From Gammaproteobacteria bacterium (GTDB lineage Bacteria > Pseudomonadota > Gammaproteobacteria > Pseudomonadales > Pseudohongiellaceae), in assembly GCA_002706685.1 (NCBI GenBank), contig PALV01000021.1, positions 150,465 to 214,464 on the forward strand: DNA of 64,000 nucleotides, written 5' to 3'. The notes beneath the pieces are model-generated. The model was not told the DNA's origin. It ran no database searches and saw nothing but the letters and a program-made list of their open reading frames with translations. Positions 63,916 to 64,000 of this stretch are shown in pieces. How positions within the stretch are numbered: the stretch's first letter is position 1; each line of letters starts with the position of its first letter. The translations under genes were made by a program, and so were the position numbers.

Positions 63916-64000
63916 ATCTGGTGTATGCCCATCAGGCAGCGTTCCTGACTGATTGATCCTTTACCACTTCTCCATCTTGGAACTCGACATTGTTGATGAC

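Noticed and set aside
1..64000. Mobile element, prophage, tRNA, rRNA or CRISPR array
   Set aside because: I saw no transposase, integrase, terminal repeats, tRNA-like cloverleaf or regularly spaced repeats; gene content and strand layout look like stable chromosome.

Overview
The window is a stretch of ordinary chromosome from a heterotrophic Gammaproteobacterium. The evidence is a class A PBP1b gene followed by an LpoP-type lipoprotein gene, the PurT-type purine enzyme, the PrpB/PrpC/AcnD/PrpF methylcitrate route, several large TonB-dependent receptors, and two CBM9/DUF5916 outer-membrane proteins. That set fits an aquatic, OMG- or Cellvibrionales-like lineage, but the taxon is an inference. 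I see no insertion sequence, prophage, tRNA, rRNA or CRISPR array.

Layout. 1-618: the start of an acyl-CoA synthetase gene, cut by the window edge. 858-9900: a small secreted protein, then a probable periplasmic amine-oxidation locus (Tat-exported flavin amine oxidase, CadC/ToxR-like TPR regulator, TonB receptor, dihaem cytochrome c, exported RidA protein). 10042-12663: MaoC-fold, nitronate monooxygenase-like and zinc-type alcohol dehydrogenase-family enzymes. 12710-14283: a small heat-shock protein gene with a ROSE-like RNA thermometer, a divergent candidate CsrA-sponge small RNA, and a TetR regulator with an AcrR-type operator. 14371-19822: a TonB-N-terminus/DUF4900-like fusion protein, a transglutaminase-like protein, PurT and a D-2-hydroxyacid dehydrogenase. 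19840-28914: a PVADH-like quinohaemoprotein, two CBM9/DUF5916 proteins, a class V aminotransferase and an Lrp regulator. 29014-35592: the prpR-prpB-prpC-acnD-prpF operon. 35772-45050: M28-like peptidase, PBP1b plus LpoP, MscS channel, fused SecDF. 45145-56376: a TonB receptor, a small membrane protein/winged helix/DUF4173 operon, BrkB-family and DUF503 proteins, a PH-domain pair, an exported cyclase, and a cobalamin riboswitch driving a BtuB-type receptor. 56465-64000: small lipoprotein, TonB_C-domain protein, acetyl-CoA hydrolase/transferase, NHL-propeller lipoprotein, and a TonB receptor whose 5' end appears frameshifted or rearranged at the window edge.

The most interesting non-coding signals are in 13229-13606. 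Within about 380 bases they include a ROSE-type hairpin over the hsp20 Shine-Dalgarno, an inverted repeat, a roughly 125-nt transcript unit with five GGA motifs (one in a stem matching the CsrA SELEX consensus) and a perfect 12-bp terminator, and an operator close to the E. coli AcrR site. The strongest protein-level candidates for something undescribed are the amine-oxidation locus and the TonB-N-terminus/DUF4900-like fusion.
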